A stretch of DNA of 64,000 nucleotides from Lineus longissimus (Eukaryota > Nemertea > Pilidiophora > Heteronemertea > Lineidae), in contig NC_088308.1 of assembly GCF_910592395.1 (NCBI RefSeq), positions 18,801,501 to 18,865,500 on the forward strand, written 5' to 3'. A program made the position numbers and the translations under genes. The notes below the pieces were generated by a model that saw only the letters and a list, made by a program, of their open reading frames with translations, did not search any database and had not been told where the DNA came from. Positions 12,748 through 24,918 of the stretch are shown one piece after another. Every line of letters begins with the position of its first letter. Positions within the stretch are counted from its first letter, which is position 1.

Positions 12748-15700
12748 CTACGAGATAATTGATCCTTCAAGAATGTCTGCCCGGGCCAGATTCCTTGCCA
12801 ATGCCAACTTCATGATGTCCAGCTTACTTGTGTCCTGCTCCTCTGACTGGAACAGAATTGAGAGATTTTTATTTTGGAAGGCAAGAAAACCAAGAGTGCT
12901 GTCAAGGATTATAGCAGTAGTACATGTACGCACTTGGTTGTGTGGTACATGGTACCATAGTTTATTTATTTATGATGGTACCATGTTGTGGCACATCAGG
13001 TACAAGTACCGAGTGAAAGGCTCTGACGTTCAGGATAATCTCTTTCAGGTTGGGCTGCATGGTTTTGCTGGCATGGATGTTTAAATACAAAACTGCTTGC
13101 GCACTGATGCTGGGTGGCAAATTCTGACATGGGTTTTCCTGTCTCTAAATTCATGACTGGTGGTAAAGTCCTGTCCATCCTGGCATTCCACAGCCATTAC
13201 ATATCATTGAAAACATCTTTATATCTACCTTCGCCACCTTCTTCCCCGACTTTTCATCCAATTTCAAAGCAAGTCTGATTTCAGTGAGGCAGTGCATCAG
13301 TTCATAGGTTTGCTGGCTATTGAATATCACCTGCAAGCATCAAAAATACATATAAGAGGTAATTTTAACAAATGAAAGCCAATATGTCAGCAAATTGATC
13401 AAACAGGTACTTAATCCTGTGAACTAAAGATGCATGGTGATGATCCTTGCACTTCATCTGCACTTGTTGTAAAATGATCTTCATTTCTAGCTTAAAGCAA
13501 AATCATAGTATTCCATCATCTAAATGTTGAAATTGATACATGTATATTTACATAAAAAGTGTTTCGTTCTTGAAATGTATTTTTGTAAGTCATGGTAATT
13601 ACCTCATCTGCCTCCAACAATGGCAAGGCATCAGTAAGGAGGGTCAACCAAAACCTGAAAGGGACACAAATTACAGTATTACTATATAATTGCTATTATG
13701 AACATAAAAATACACTGAATCAAACACAACCCAGGTCCCTCACATTCAAGTCACCTGAGGACTACTAATTTGACCCCCTAGATCCTGCCTACTGTCCCCT
13801 TGACGATCAGAGCCGGAAGTATGTAGAACTAGAGGTAGTCAGACTTACTTTCTGTGTGCTAATTTGGCAGTGAGCAGTGACAGCAGTAACCTGGCTGCCT
13901 CATGGAATTCCCCCTCTTCATACAGCCGGTGAAATTCTCTGTATTTACCTGAAATTTTTGAAAAAAAACATTGAAAACTTAAATAGACTCTAACTACATT
14001 TGTTTTAACACTGGCCATGTAGAAGCAAAGGACATCAATCTGGACTTTTAGTGAGATATATTATCACTGAACTGAAGAAGACCTGCTCATTAAGTCAATC
14101 ACTCACCAAGGAATGTCAATCTGTTGCTTAGCAACATGGTTGATCCAAGATTGTCTATAAGGTCAAGGTCAATAAAACTACCATGTTCGCTATATTCATC
14201 AAGAAATCTGAAATAACAAACAGCATATTTAGCCCAAGACAATCAGTGTACTATTTACAATTAAGTGTTTTCACAAGCAGAAAGAAAGTCACATTGCTCT
14301 AAATCAATATTATTTCAAGAAAATACTGTAAATCTGAAAACACTAACAGTATTTGAAAAGTATCTAGCTCAAGAGACTGCAAGGAGAGTACAAAAGAGGT
14401 TTCAAGTGTAAAATATTTTTCCTAATCCCTGATCCCCAAAATATATATCAAGGATATTTTGAGTAAGAATACACAATGCATCAAGCAGATAACTTACTTC
14501 TGTGATAGATATGTTGCAAGAGACACGTCCTGAAATAAGCAAAATACAATGTACAAGTAGGCTTTAAAAATTCAAGGAAACGACCATTCTCTGTGGCATT
14601 TATCACTGACTCAAATCTATCTTCTGCTCTCAAGAAAGGTATGAATGACACCGCAAATGTCAGATTAAGTGTCAAGTGTATAGTTTTGGTAGAATTGGAA
14701 ACAATTATCTGATCTGATGAATGAGAAATACCAGACTAAGTTTGTGTGTTGCCAAGGTACCCTGATTGCACAACTAACATCAAGCTCTTTTTGCCCTCTA
14801 TCAGTGCAGACCTCTTCATCTGCATTTGCTCTTATCGGTGCATAGTCCAGAGCACTTGCCCCAACTCCTACATAAGACTATTCTAAAAGTATCTATCTAA
14901 CAGTAAAGCCTTCTCCTTACCTTGCACTTTAAGCACCATGTAAGAGCGGTTCCTAATCGCTTGTTCCGTAATGCTGTCATGCTCATCACTTTACAGATGC
15001 TGATCACTAGAAACGGAAAGGTTTCATTGATGCAAAGCTTTAGAAAATGAATTTGAGTGACATTGTTCACTTTAAGATAGTCTGTGCCCCATCAGGGGTT
15101 GTTAAGTACCAACTCTCCTCCATCTCTGAAGACATTCGATTGCTAAGTTTGAGAAGCAACTGCAAAACCCTGTTTTCTAAAGATGGCGATAACTGGACTA
15201 AGGAGGCAATGATAACATTACTTTTTCTCGCACTTGCAGAAATATCTGGCACTGGGGCATTCAAACATACTGAACCATTGGTGATATGAAGGTCTTACCC
15301 TGCTCATGCATACCCCTCTTCTCGCAAGCATTGTAAACTTTCAATGCCTTCTTCTCAGTCTCCAGAGGGATGTGCTCCAGGTAATTTTGTAAATAATGTC
15401 GACCAAATTCGGGACAGTGATCGAAGTAGTCAGCACCAATTTGCCAAAGGCTAAAAGTGGAAAGGAATAAGACATTTCATGAAGTTATCAGCCAAGGGTG
15501 ACAAGTTGTAACTACGACTGGGCACTTGACGATCATAATCTTGTGAGAACTGACGCAGACCAGCGTGAGAGTATCCAATATGGTGGCATAAGCTTATTTT
15601 TACAACTTCTGGCAGATTTTGTTGTTTTTTTAGCGTTTTTTGTTGCTTTCTTTCGAGTTTGGCTTAACTAAAACAGGTTTACTAACCTTGAATGAGACAT

Positions 15701-18700
15701 CAAACTGGATGCATAATCAAGAAGAAGATATTCCCGGAGATTTGAACCAAAGCTGAAAACCAGAATTGCATTTGATTTATTTTAGGGCTGTTACAGTGGT
15801 ACAGTGATAAGACTGATATTTGAAATTGACATCAGTGTCTGCCATCTCTGAAGTCATAAGTTTTACTCCCGGTCTGGAAAGGCAAAAAACGATTTTGAGT
15901 TAGCTAGAAGTTAAAGGTGCCAAAACCATTCAACATACTTGAGTTTCTGAAGTTCCAGCTGTCCACAGTGATGAAGAAGATCAGTAAGATGGGCTACAAA
16001 CCACCAGTTACTCAGGTGAGTGCTGCAATGGAAAAATAACAATTGGGCTTCTGGCTAAACATGATTTGCCAAGATATAACTTCGACATAAAACAAATTAT
16101 GACATCCTATCAGAGGAGCTTTTTTGACTGTCAATTGCAAAATATAGAATAGAAAACTAGAGGTGCCATGTCCATGGGATGCACCCAGCGCCATTGATGA
16201 TGATGATGACTCCTAGGGCTCAGCGGGAGTCGACTTCATAGGTCCACATCCTTTTATAGGCCACTGTGCAAAGACTACAGGATGGATTTCTACGAAGTTT
16301 GTACATAAGGTAATTTAAATTTTGAACCTAACACAGTTTTAGGGCGAGAGGTTTGCTTATCAAATAAAATTATGTACTGTGGGGTCTGAAAAGGGGGCAA
16401 GTCCTTCTGATATTTCTAAGATGGTGCAAGTGTATGAGAAAGGCCAGTGGGGTGAACCAATAAACTGCTCCAAAGGATTCTTCTTACAGTAACACAACAC
16501 ATACCTGCTCTCCTTAATGACCTGGTGAATATCAAACTCCAGGGCTGCCAGAAGGATACTGTCGAGTGGAGCCAAGAGAGCATTGCCAGCACAGACATCA
16601 ATGCTTTCCTGAAAACACAAAGTGTCATTTAATTGGATTATCATACGTACATGTAGACTTGGCAAAGGTTTTTTTCATAAAAACCTATTCATCGCAAGTT
16701 GTGGTGCAGTGGTTCAGGCCTCTCACTAGAGGTCCCTGGTACAATCCCCACTGTCAGTGCGACACTCCAGGCAGGTCTCTTTGCCTGACATGCCTTACTC
16801 CACCAGTGCGTGAAAATGGGTACTGGTCGGAAATGCTCAGGTTGTAGTGCTGATTGAGCAGTTCCTGGTTTATAGTTCCATATATATTGGCGCAAAGACG
16901 GTACACTTTATTGTCAAGTATAAATAAACAGTTAGGAAAAAATAATGATAGACTATACCTGTGCATAATGCTGTAACTCAAATACTTTGACAGTTGGATT
17001 CTGGTAGAACTGCATGGAGATCAACATGTGATACCAAGGTTCACAGAACCCCTGCAGTTCCTTGAAAGCATCCATCTGACCGCAAAGAATCTGAAAAGTC
17101 AAACAATATTTCCAAAAATTTCTTAGGAACTTATGTGATCAAACTCGATTGCTAAAAAAAATTGGTTTGTGAGAATATTTATGACCAGATTGCCATGCAA
17201 GAAATTTTGAGAAGAAAAGAATAGAAAAACAATCACTTTATCAGCACTTAGGCTTCTCAGGCCAATCATTCTTACCATTTTAAAAGACTAGATTTAGATT
17301 GAACCAGCACAGGTACTTTATAAAATGCTTATTTTTACTTACCCGACACACAAGTTCCAAATTAGTGTCAGTAATAAAGAATTGCTCATCAAGTCGACTT
17401 TCACATTCATCTTGCCAGTGGCGCCACCGTAGATCAAACTCGGCCAACGACTGTCCGGTGAAATACTGCGAGGAAAGAAAATCAAAGAATCAACACCATG
17501 CTGTCATCAGGACATCTAGGACAATCTACATGTAACAGAAATCACCGCATCATTCATAACAGAATTATCAGCAGATGAGGACAGACCCATCATGTTTTGA
17601 CAACTTCAGTGGCCATTGAGGAAGAAATAATAGAAATATAACCATTGGTCTTTATAATCAGTGTGTCTTTTTCATCGATGAAATGCTTCTGTGTAAGGAC
17701 TATCCCTTTTTTCTGAACTTACCTTGAAAATGGGCATTTTCCTGAGTAACTCGTCAATGCACCTGAATGTTTCAGTGTTGTGCTGGCTATGAGCTGAGAG
17801 TAACTTCCTTGTCTCTTCAACTCTTCCTTGCAAGAGATAGCAATACACCTGCAAAAACACATTAAAACATATTTATACAAGCACGTTTCCTTTGGACTGA
17901 ATTTCAGAACAATCTTGGACAAAAAGTAAGAAATATTAACTCATATCTTGCTTGATATGCATCTGGTCAGCTGGTATGCATTTGGTCTATCACTTCTGAT
18001 AAGGCAAGCCTTCATGTAAAGCACCAGCAGTCAAAGAGTTTTCTATCAATGCTGTAGCAGAGAACGTACCGCTGGCCAGTACTGATCATGATCACTGGGA
18101 TGCTCGTCTCTCATCACACTAGCTGCGAGTTTGTCTCCCTCTGTGAAGTGCCACTTCAGCCAGTCAAGGAGCTGTAGCAACACCATGCCACCTAGAAAAT
18201 TGACAAGTTAGAATTCAAAACAACTAAATCCAGTCAACTATAGTAGCTCTCAAAGTGGACTTGGACTGAGTTTGCTGTGCTTAATTTATTTTTAGGGAGT
18301 GAAAATGAAACGTGTTTAGCTGTAATATCTTTTCCATCTCAACTGTGACATTTCAAAAGGTAAAAAGCTACTTACGGTATATGAAATTCTGAGGAGGAGC
18401 TTTGGAAAAGGATTGATCAAGAGGTCACAGATTAGACTCCCAGATGAATCACTTGGTTCCCCTACTTGTCGACTTCAAGTGAGAGCTTTGAAGCTGCTCC
18501 TTGAAAACCTCGAAGTTTCTTGTGCACTTTGAGCAAAGTAGGTTCTACTTCAATACCTTAACACTATTGCTACAAAAATGCAAAGTATCATAACCAACCT
18601 GGTGCAGAGTCAATGAAGAGGATTTCACATAAACTCCAGATCAACTCAATCATGTCCAGCAGCTGTATTTGATTTTCGTAGTAATTCTTCTGTACTTCAT

Positions 18701-21700
18701 CCATGGTGGACTCTGTAATGAGCACCAAATGGTACATGTACAATAAGGACTATTATGGAATTATTGACACAATTAATTAACAATGAGTCTGTTTTGATTG
18801 GAAGTATCACACAATAAGTGGTTAACAAGTGGTTATCTTGCCAAAACAACGTCATTAAGAGGTTTACGTCAATGGTTGACAACAACAAAAATTCCTAACA
18901 AATTTAACACCAAACTGAACAATCCTTTCTTCCTAATGACTTGGCAGTTCATACGTTTCTTTTAACTTACCAAGAGTATCATTCTGTAAATCCATGATAC
19001 AGGCCTTTATTACAGATCTATAGTGTCTGCTAACCTTCAGGAGACTGAAAAGAAAAGAGGAAGTTGCACAGATGTGTCTGACTTTTACCATGATGAAACA
19101 GGAAACTTTATGTATCATAAAAGTTGATTATGGTTGAGAAGAAAGGGAGGCCTGGTAAAATAGGTACATGTACGTGTATACAAAATGTATGCATACGTGT
19201 GCATTATTACCCCGGCCAATGTGGCTGGAGAACATGATTTGCAGACTTAACTCTTGGTCTCCCATCCATCAGTTGGGCAATCGTGGTGGCCAACTATTCC
19301 TACACATTTTCAAGTATAGAGGAATGCACCAACAGCAGCTCATTTCCTTTAGATTTTACAAACGTTTTCAAAGTTTCCACTCAGAAAGGGTAACATGTAA
19401 CATGTAAGATGTTATGCTTACTGTGGCTTAGTGGAGGACCCTGGGCCATCTGTATCAGGTTGATGACTTTGTTGTAGACTCATGAAGATATCTGGAAAAG
19501 GCACACATATTCATCAAAGTGGGACCATAGTATAAATGACTTTTAAATTCATTGCAAACTGGATGGTGCATTTAAGTTTAATAGCCTAAATGATTTCATA
19601 TGTATGGCAAACCATGAAACCTTCACTAATTTCTTATTTTCACTTTGCAACATTGAATCAAAGCATGCAAATAAGAATCATGGTAACCACTTTATCAATC
19701 ATGTGATTTTTAAAAAGAATTCCATTGATTCACAGAAGTTAGACTTGTCAGAGGGATTATTTCCACACATATTTGGTTTCACACAGATTTCACAGTAAAC
19801 TACAGCTTGACCTTTACAATGTTGTTTGAAAATGGACATTAAAATGGTTTTCATGAAAATAAATTTAATCACATTCAAGCCATCAGTGGTGAGATTTATA
19901 CAGTTTTAAAGTGTACTCACTGTGAGATTCATTGACCAGTTTCCTTGTGTAGTCATTGTGCATATCTGTTGCCCACTTTACCTCATGAACCTGAGCTCCT
20001 GGGCAGGGGACCCCACTTGGCTCATCTGGAACAAGGTAAGAACAAGAACATGGACAAACTAAGATACAATTAAAGTATTGCCAAGTGCTAAGTCACATAC
20101 TATGGTACATAAATGACCTAGTATGGACATGGTTGATACCAAAATATTAGACTGCTAGAAAGGAGCAGAAACCCTGAAAGAAATTGCATTTTGATAGAAG
20201 ATTTCACAAGCATTGAAAATGTGTCTCTTTTTTAATATCTTAGGGCTCTAAGAAGAGCCTTTTTTCTCAAAATGATATAGGTTGTCATTCTTCTTCTCCC
20301 ATATCTATGAAATCCGATGCAAGGACTTGTGTTCCGCACAAATCGTTTTTCAGCTCTGCCATCATCTCAGCTCTGGAGGCAGCATACGTGTAAAACATGT
20401 TGCGTACGCTCTCAACAGTTGCCAATCGTAGCCTCAAGTTGTATCGCATTGCTCTATTTCCATTTTCAACTGCTCTGTTGTATCGTATTTGTATCCCCCG
20501 CAGCTGACGATCGAGTAAGTCCACCTGATCACAACATTTGTAGAATTTTCTCTCGATCTCCATAAGCTGAATACATTTGGCCACCAAGTTCACATCATCT
20601 CGATCAGTCAGTGTTTCAGTCATCTTCCTGTACCTTGGCAAAAAGGATCCAATACTAAAGTGATGCTTCAGTTCAGATTCCAACCTCAATTTCAAATCAC
20701 TTCTGAACCCAACTACAATTCCACCTCTGGCTCTGAGTCAAATCTGTCTCTTAAAACTGATGTCAATTCAACAACCAAGCTGCATTAGAACAATTGCCAC
20801 ATTAATTGACCTGTGACAATCCCACTATTGTTCTAAGCAGATGATGCCTGCTAATTGCAATAAACACAATGGCAACTGCTTTGATAAGTCAAGTGATTTC
20901 AGACTGGGTTACTTTGTTGAAAGAGATGAATGATACTAATAGGCCTGCAGCACAACAAGATACATGTCTTAAAAAGATAGTGACACTATCTGTCAAGTCT
21001 GTTTTTAGACATTCAATTAGGTTTGTCATCCAGTAAGCTTTTCTTTATTAGTGACATAAACATGATTAGATGGTGTCCTTCACAAATCACTTTTACTTTT
21101 ACTTTTGCACTGAATTGTCTCAAAGCCAAGACTGCTCCAGAGAGGCACTCAATCAATGCCATGAAGAAGTTGCTTATGAATATTTTAAGTGCTCACTTTA
21201 GCCTGACTGAATGTATCAACAAATTTGTAATAGAGTTTAATGTTCATAGAACCAGAGATCATGACAACCGTTACTTACCTCTAAATGATATGCTGCCAGC
21301 ACTGGCATATGTAAAGAGCTGGTTACCAAATCCCCAAACTGGTTTCATCCCCACCCGGCACATATCATCTTCGATCACCTGAAAAAAATATGTATATTGT
21401 AGTCTTTTTAACGAGAAGACTGGTAGGGCCAATAGCCAATGGACGGCAAACTCAAACTGAAACTCTCTTGGTACAATGGTAGTCTGCAAGATACTTAAAG
21501 ACTAAAACTAGTAAAAGTAGATACATGCGTAATTGTTTGGCCAATACAGCTTTTCTAGAGACTGCTAGAACCGCTGCTTACAAATCCTATAGGCCCTTTT
21601 CCAGATACGGGTGCCACCTGGGGATGGCAAAACAAACTAACTTTTCAATAGGTTTTTACGCCTACGGTAACGGTCATGTGTCAACGACGCCAGAGCCCAG

Positions 21701-22111
21701 ACATTGTGAATGTGAGACAATACCTCTCGAGCCAGTCTGGCGTCTTTCGAGAGGCATTGTCTGGCGTCTTTTATGGTGACAATCTATTGTTAAGACATGA
21801 AAGATGATTTGTTGGACCGACCCTAGGTAGCGGTACCGGCGTATCTGGAAAAGGGCCTATTTAACACAATTATGGCTTCTGACCTTAGTCAAAAGGTGGC
21901 GCTGATCAAATGGAACCGAGATCAGTGAGCAGAAAAAAATTAGGAACAAGCGTAAATCAACAAGGTCTAGTACATGTTTTGGTATCAAAAAGAAGCTCCT
22001 GATTTTGAAAATCACATTAGTCGAGTGTTCTATCTCGGATTCTACTTTTTAATAATGTTTTTAAGCGAAAATTACCGTCACTGGCACTTCCGAATTTCTG
22101 TCAGCCGCCAT
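12748..22111 (-). CDS. NUP85: Nucleoporin NUP85, Y-complex scaffold subunit
   Basis: Structural subunit of the NUP107-160 (Y) complex in the nuclear pore, also at kinetochores. Coding exons in order: 22076-22111, 21279-21378, 19921-20025, 19422-19491, 18971-19044, 18599-18712, 18070-18191, 17723-17848, 17343-17465, 16959-17090, 16505-16608, 15939-16022, 15687-15752, 15299-15450, 14921-15006, 14498-14529, 14107-14207, 13849-13948, 13603-13654, 13229-13330 and 12748-12846. They total 1,980 nt, all in phase, giving 659 aa (human 656). Diagnostic matches to the family: [60 protein letters not shown] plus [28 protein letters not shown] and the end [15 protein letters not shown]. The mostly alpha-helical ACE1-type fold extends from about residue 100 on. 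The gene shares a 446-bp upstream region with CRYM. Introns hold a nested reading frame, a MITE and a SINE. Confidence 0.96.
16690..16885 (+). mobile_element. tRNA-derived SINE in NUP85 intron 10
   Basis: An A-box-like TGGTGCAGTGG (16702-16712) and a B-box-like GGTACAATCCC (16738-16748) have tRNA-like spacing. They are followed by a tRNA-unrelated segment ending near tatagttccatat. This is the layout of an RNA polymerase III SINE head and body. It lies antisense to NUP85 between exons 11 and 10. No intact tRNA cloverleaf is present, so it is not a tRNA gene. Confidence 0.65.
20285..20623 (-). CDS. Unrecognised intronless reading frame nested in NUP85 intron 2
   Basis: From the ATG at 20623, in a fair start context (AAG before ATG), to TGA at 20285-20287 there are 112 codons on the same strand as NUP85, inside its second coding intron. 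An open frame continues upstream towards about 20695 without an ATG. The protein is charged and probably alpha-helical: [18 protein letters not shown], then [47 protein letters not shown] and an acidic end DFIDMGEEE. Spacing of hydrophobics suggests a short coiled coil. I do not recognise the family. It could be a small nested gene, a retrocopy, or an alternative terminal exon of NUP85. Protein-like composition is the main evidence; expression is unknown. Confidence 0.55.
   Translation of the reverse strand: MTETLTDRDDVNLVAKCIQLMEIERKFYKCCDQVDLLDRQLRGIQIRYNRAVENGNRAMRYNLRLRLATVESVRNMFYTYAASRAEMMAELKNDLCGTQVLASDFIDMGEEE
21589..21860. mobile_element. 272-bp palindromic MITE in NUP85 intron 1
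   Basis: Perfect 21-bp terminal inverted repeats begin ATAGGCCCTTTTCC on the left and end GGAAAAGGGCCTAT on the right. An inner inverted repeat, with 15-nt arms starting GACAATACCTCTCGA and answered by TCGAGAGGCATTGTC, lies near 21717-21762. The motif ctggcgtctttt recurs within it. It has no coding capacity. The target duplication may be TA but cannot be fixed from one copy. Confidence 0.75.
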
Positions 22112-22557
22112 GCTGTTTTTAGACCAGTCATGAAATTGCAGAGAATATTTTTGCGACAAATATCAGGAAACTAGGAAAACCCATCATATTTGGCCACTGG
22201 CAAGTAGTTCATAACGCGTTTACGATTTTTTTGCATCTTTAATGATGTAAAAGTTGTAACTATAAGCCAATCATATAAATAATGTTATAAATTATGGTTC
22301 TTCGACTGGGCAAGAGAGGCCGCTGTAAAAAAAACCTTCTGCATGCACGACACGTATTGAAATCGCGGTGATTTTATGCGATGATTGTCTCTCGTAGTCT
22401 ATGTCAAGTGTCAGCTAGTATAAATTTGGGTTATAGAAGCTGCCTGACGCCGACATCGTTTCTTAAAAACCGTGTATTTTGCACAAAACCGCGTGTTTAT
22501 ACAACTTCTCTTGACAAATAAAAAATTAGGTCGCCAAATCACGTGATTTCCCTGAAA
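22112..22557. promoter_or_regulatory. Shared upstream region of NUP85 (minus) and CRYM (plus)
   Basis: Only 446 bp separate the two start codons of the divergent genes, so both promoters must lie here or overlap neighbouring exons. An 8-bp palindromic E-box TCACGTGA sits at 22539-22546, just 11 bp before the CRYM ATG. No TATA box stands out. That the promoter is truly bidirectional is inferred from the arrangement. Confidence 0.6.
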
Positions 22558-24838
22558 ATGGCCTCCAAACATTCGGCTGCTAGCAAAATGCCAATATTTA
22601 TTGGCCCTGAAGAATGTGAAAAGTATCTCGATTTGCAAGAATTATATCGAACTTTAGAAGGTGCCTTTGGTAGTTACTCCCGAGGAACGACTGGTGGTAT
22701 CATTCAACCTGTCAGGACAGTTTTGCCAGTCGAAAAATACGAAGGGTACGTAAATCACGTAACGTAGGTGGACTGAAGTGATGGCAAAAAAGTTGAGTTG
22801 ACATTTGAGAATGGGGTGGTGCAAAGATTGTTGCGGTGTTATATAATATTCCTATTTTCATCAGCCTTGTCCACCAGGTTTAAAGTTGGGTATATGGTAG
22901 AGTCATTAGAATGAAATTCAGTAGTCATATGTAACATTACATAGGCCTAGGCCTACATACTTATAGTGTAAGTATATCCGCAAACTGTTCTCATTCGACC
23001 TCCCACTTGTCAGTGAGCAAGTCTTTCTCGGTGTCTTCTTGCTTTTTTGTAATGAGCATGTCTTCAAATCTCTTTTCACTGCAGGTCAATGATTGATATT
23101 CCATCCGTCAATAATCCTTTCTTCTGTTTCTAGGTTTTATGGAGTAATGCCAGTATTTAGTGAAAAGGATAATGCTTTGGGGACTAAACTTGTTTCATTC
23201 TACTCAAAGAACACAGACATTGCAACTCATCAAGCTGTTATTGTCCTCAATAATGCATCAGATGGAAGTGTTAAGGCTGTAAGTTATGATTTGACCATGA
23301 TCTAACCTTAACTTTGATCAACCAAATTGCCTTAATTGCACTACAAAATAGTGACTCTAAGATAAACGGCTCTGAAGTGTCTTACCTTTCCCTTCCCAAG
23401 CTATTCCTGCAGACTAAGACTAAGGCATTTTCTTTGTATCTATTTCTTCAAGATTTTGGATGGTGGTGTGATAACTGACATAAGAACTGCAATGTCTTCA
23501 GCTGTGGCTACTAAAGTCTTGAAGAAATCTTCATCTCCAATGACGTTGGCTATCCTTGGAGCTGGGGCGCAGGCTATAAGTCATCATAAGGTTTTCAGTA
23601 AACTTTTTGACTTATCAGAGGTTGGTATTTTATTGTGATTTAAAAAAGGCAATATCAATGATAGACGAGATGAGCTTAGTTTTTATACCTGCATTTTAAA
23701 TACAAGTTAACAAACTAAATGATACCTATGGCAGTCTTGGAGACTTGAAGGAGACAAATTATTTCTTGTCCAGAGGACAGAAGACATTATATCTAAAATA
23801 AAACAGATTTACGTTTACATTATGTCAATAATGAGGGCAGAAGTCAGTAGTTACTTTCTTCTATAGAAGACTCATCATGAAATCCATCATGCAGTGTGTA
23901 TTTCTTTTAATGCAGGTTCGTATTTGGAGCCGAACATTTTCTAAAGTTGAGCAGCTGTCAGCCCAGCTTGGAGCTAAGCCATGCAGATCAGCAGAAGAAG
24001 CTGTGAAGGATGCCGACGTCATTGTCACAGCAACAATGTCAAAAACACCTATCCTGATGGCTGAGTGGGTAAAATCTGGTGCTCATATCAACAGTAAGTT
24101 AACTCCCAAATACCAGGAGCAGGAACTTGGATGTCATCTTATTATCAGATCAAGGTACAGGTTTGTTAGCCTTGGGATGTACAAGTGTCTCTGGCCTTTT
24201 GAAAATATCCTTGGCTATGGACTAGTTTGACTCAAGATGACTCAAACTTTGAGTAGCAACTTAGTCACCCATTCCTCACATGTGTTCTGTTCTCTTCTAG
24301 GCGTTGGTGCTTGCCGGCCAGACTGGCACGAGGTGGACCCTATTCTAATGAGAAAGGCTTCAGTGTTCTGCGATAGTAGGGAAGCAGCAGCGAAAGAATC
24401 GGGGGATATTATACTGGCTGAGGTAAGGAAACTTTCAGGCTGGTGCTTTTGGTATCCTTACATCGAGAACTGATATTGGTACTTAGTCATTTTCTGGGGG
24501 AGGTCATCAAGCTAAGGAAGTCACATGAAACTTCTCATCCATTCCGCAAATCAATTTGTATTTCCAACTAACTATGGAGTAACTTTATAAGTGCTGGGGC
24601 ATGTCAGCTGACATTTGAGAATTATGAGTTATGCCTATGAAGTGAAATAAAAGGACGAGGACTCCTTGTCACACAATTGATTTAACACTAACAACCTTCC
24701 TAATGCAGTGATCAATGATGTGTCCAAGGTGAGGAGCATACTACTGATCCTGGCAGCAATAGATCTGGAAAAATTAGTTACCTTTTTAGCTCACCTCTTA
24801 GCAGAGGTGAGCTTATCCCATACCGTGGCGTCCGTCGT

Positions 24839-24918
<80 letters not shown>

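Noticed and set aside
12288-13084. Two plus-strand frames (144 and 126 aa)
   Set aside because: Antisense to the NUP85 last exon and 3' UTR; no recognisable content.
16690-16770. tRNA gene
   Set aside because: A and B boxes are present but no cloverleaf can be formed; it is a SINE head.
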